NCBI GenBank assembly: GCA_938048925.1
Contig: CALITV010000068.1
Coordinates: forward strand, 1-5,701
Reading direction: 5' to 3'
Length of the DNA: 5,701 nt
Source: an uncultured bacterium
GTDB taxonomy: Bacteria; UBP6; UBA1177; JAKLFG01
Shown: one piece after another, positions 3,746 through 5,701 of the stretch
How the letters are laid out: the number at the start of each line of letters is the position of its first letter
How positions within the stretch are numbered: the stretch's first letter is position 1
Program-made: the position numbers and the translations under genes
Notes under the pieces: model-generated
What the model saw: the letters and a program-made list of their open reading frames with translations, nothing else
What the model was told of the DNA's origin: nothing
The model's database searches: none

Positions 3746-5701
3746 TCAGCGAGGAAAATCGGTCAAGGGATCGCCGTAGGAAAGACCCTCCGTTTCGTGG
3801 ATGCGGACACGGTAATTTGCCGCTATGTTGTTGAAAAAACTTACCGAACCTTCTTTGTTAGGCCACCGAACGGTAATTTCTTCGGCAACGCAACTATCCC
3901 CGATCCCGATGATAAGCACGGGATCATTCTGGAACCCGAAGAGTCCATAACCGCCCTGAATTTCTCTGACAATTGTTTTTCCTCCTGCCTTTACCGTCAC
4001 ACGGGCGCCGATCGCCATGCGGTTCGCGCCGCCGGAGACTCCCGAACCTTCGAGAGAGAGAACGAGACGGTTGGCATTCTGTCCAGTATCGTTACGGAGC
4101 ACCGTCACCCACGGTTGGGATGGCGCTGGCGGATTGTCGCTGCTATTCCAGCGCATGAGCGATGATCCGACGATGAGGTCGTAATCGCCGTCGCGGTCGT
4201 AATCTATGAGCGTGCCGCCGTGGGCGCGAATGATCCGGGCGCCGACCTCACTGCCAACCTCAGCAAAGGTGCCATCCTTCTGTTGCTGGAACAGCAGCGC
4301 ATAGGTCCCGGGATAGTCGGAACTCAGAACATAGATGTCTATCCGACCGTCATTGTCGAGGTCGTCGGCGAGCGCGCCGAGGTCGCCTTCGTCCCAGTTG
4401 GCGGCGGGGTGGGAGCGAAAGAGGCCGGTCGCCCCGCGCCCGGGCCGGACGAACGGCTTTCCGGGGAAACCGTCGTTGCGGAGAATTTCTGTTTTGTCGG
4501 AGGCTTGCCCGATGTGCCAGTGGGCGAGTTCGACGCCGAGGAGATCGAGGTCGCCGTCATTGTCGAAATCGGCACAGACGGTCGCCGAACTGTTGCCGCC
4601 GAGGCGCGAGGGGTGATCGCTCACCCCCGGCTCCCACGCGGTTTCGAGCCCGGAGCAGGAGATCATCGGGCTTGCGGCGTCGGCGCAATAGTCACCCGCG
4701 TCGGGATGGCTCGCACAGTAGCAGAGGTACCACTGGTCGTCCGAATAGTCGAGGTTGTCGTCGGCGGCAAACTTCGAGGAGAGCGAGAGATCCTCGAAGG
4801 TCCCGTTTCCCTTGTTGCGCCAGAACATATTGAATCCCCGGCCATAAGTGGTGCTCATGAGGTCGGTCCAGCCGTCACCGTCCACATCGCAGGCGGTAAC
4901 GCCCCATGTCGGCTTGTGGTTGGTGCCCGCCTTTATCGTCTCCTCTTTCGCCTTCTGTGTCGTGAGTTTTGCGGCATCGGTGACATTGGTGAACTTCCCG
5001 TTGCCGTTGCCGCGGTGGAGGGTGTCCTGCTCGGCGCTCGAAGGGTACCCATATTTACCGTAATGATGTCCGACATAGACATCGAGGTTACCGTCGCGGT
5101 CATAGTCGAGGAACGCGGCACCCGCAACCGGATCGAGATAGATGGCAAAGAACTCGTGTTCGGGCGCGATGGCAAAGGTCCCGTCACCTTTGTTGAGAAA
5201 CACCGAACTGCGATCGCCGGTGTCTTCGGTGTCGGTGTCGTAGTAGGCGGCGTTGAAGGCATCCGGAAAACCATCGTTGTTGACATCGCCCCAAATCACG
5301 AACGACGAGACGCGCCCATCGGCGCCTTCGCGGGTCTTGAAAAGGCCCGACGACCATGTCACCTCGCTGAATCCTTTTCCCCGATTGTTGAGGAAAAGAC
5401 GATACCTCCCCGCCGGGGTGGCAGGGTCTTCGCGGAGACGCTCCCCCTTCGACACATAGAGGTCGGGCCACCCATCCTTGTTGATATCGGCGGTCGAGAC
5501 GGTGGTTCCGGCCACCGCGAGGGCCTCTCCGCCGAAGCCGATCTCGTCGGTGACATTGGTGAACTTCAGCGCATACGGTCCCTCCCCCGGCGTGAGGCAG
5601 ATGGGCGTCGGACCGGTATCGACATCGGGATGCTCGTCCGTAACGAGCGTATCCCCGTCGGCTTCCCCAGTGTGCGATTCCCGACAGCCGATAAACAGGA
5701 C
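3746..5701 (-). CDS. CRTAC1-like FG-GAP/VCBS repeat lipoprotein with ASPIC/UnbV domain (5' end outside window)
   Basis: The frame is open from the right edge to TGA at 3746, giving 651 visible residues. An internal GTG at 5515 is not the real start, because the frame upstream encodes VLFIGC, the end of a lipoprotein signal with lipidated Cys6 (visible numbering), and an acidic linker (about 7-33). FTNVTDEIGF (47-56) opens the propeller domain. Seven DxDxDGxxD-type loops follow, at about 72-80 (first position pattern D-N-D), 139-147, 199-207, 272-280, 378-386, 447-455 and 500-508, each followed by a hydrophobic strand and a later LxxNxGxGxF segment. This fits a seven-bladed FG-GAP propeller with one calcium site per blade. 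Residues about 544-635 form the ASPIC/UnbV domain (IGARVTV, REIQGGYG, ITVRWPN), usual at the end of CRTAC1-type proteins. An insertion between loops 4 and 5 carries Cys327, 329, 339 and 349. The likely role is a surface-exposed, calcium-stabilised binding or adhesion protein; the ligand is unknown. Confidence 0.93.
   Translation of the reverse strand, partial: VLFIGCRESHTGEADGDTLVTDEHPDVDTGPTPICLTPGEGPYALKFTNVTDEIGFGGEALAVAGTTVSTADINKDGWPDLYVSKGERLREDPATPAGRYRLFLNNRGKGFSEVTWSSGLFKTREGADGRVSSFVIWGDVNNDGFPDAFNAAYYDTDTEDTGDRSSVFLNKGDGTFAIAPEHEFFAIYLDPVAGAAFLDYDRDGNLDVYVGHHYGKYGYPSSAEQDTLHRGNGNGKFTNVTDAAKLTTQKAKEETIKAGTNHKPTWGVTACDVDGDGWTDLMSTTYGRGFNMFWRNKGNGTFEDLSLSSKFAADDNLDYSDDQWYLCYCASHPDAGDYCADAASPMISCSGLETAWEPGVSDHPSRLGGNSSATVCADFDNDGDLDLLGVELAHWHIGQASDKTEILRNDGFPGKPFVRPGRGATGLFRSHPAANWDEGDLGALADDLDNDGRIDIYVLSSDYPGTYALLFQQQKDGTFAEVGSEVGARIIRAHGGTLIDYDRDGDYDLIVGSSLMRWNSSDNPPAPSQPWVTVLRNDTGQNANRLVLSLEGSGVSGGANRMAIGARVTVKAGGKTIVREIQGGYGLFGFQNDPVLIIGIGDSCVAEEITVRWPNKEGSVSFFNNIAANYRVRIHETEGLSYGDPLTDFPR
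4977..5567 (-). repeat. 21-bp exact duplication inside the FG-GAP gene (4977-4997 and 5547-5567)
   Basis: The same 21 bases occur at 4977-4997 and 5547-5567, encoding KFTNVTD in the same frame (residues about 46-52 and 236-242). Identity at the nucleotide level, including third positions, suggests recent duplication or conversion between blades, though 21 bases is short and conserved protein motifs contribute. Confidence 0.6.

Noticed and set aside
5513..5515. GTG as the start of the FG-GAP protein
   Set aside because: The frame continues upstream to the window edge and encodes a lipobox and an acidic linker, so the true start is outside the window.

Overview
The window looks like chromosomal DNA of a Gram-negative bacterium of moderate GC content. 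Three exported proteins carry lipoprotein signal peptides ending in a lipobox Cys, each followed by a long Asp/Glu/Thr-rich linker. The one cytoplasmic gene is a CarD/CdnL-type RNA polymerase-binding regulator. This combination is familiar from Myxococcota and other former deltaproteobacterial lineages, but the placement is an inference from style, not from a marker gene. All confident genes are on the minus strand, so the window reads right to left.

From right to left: (1) 5701-3746 holds most of a large surface lipoprotein of the CRTAC1-like type. It has seven FG-GAP/VCBS repeats, each with a calcium-loop motif, followed by an ASPIC/UnbV domain; its first few codons lie beyond the window edge. 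(2) 3745-3513 is a 233-base AT-rich intergenic region with a good sigma70-type promoter (17-bp spacer) and a perfect 10-bp inverted repeat just upstream of the -35 box. (3) 3512-3003 is carD/cdnL; the start is better placed at a GTG with a strong Shine-Dalgarno than at the TTG further upstream. (4) 2967-2563 is a roughly 405-bp element with no counterpart among the neighbouring genes. Each end carries two copies of a 22-23 bp repeat, and the two ends are inverted relative to each other. Between them is a plus-strand 90-codon ORF whose start resembles the N-terminus of integrase-type IS transposases. I read it as a non-autonomous, MITE-like derivative of an IS. (5) 2553-2525 is a near-consensus sigma70 promoter that reads left into (6) 2448-1003, a 481-aa lipoprotein of unknown function that is probably a beta-propeller, and then (7) 909-1, a lipid-anchored C45/acyltransferase-like Ntn hydrolase that runs off the left edge.

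The two left-hand lipoprotein genes are 93 bp apart with no visible terminator and probably form one transcription unit. Nothing ties carD mechanistically to the lipoproteins. The most unusual structure is the double-ended repeat element between carD and the lipoprotein promoter.
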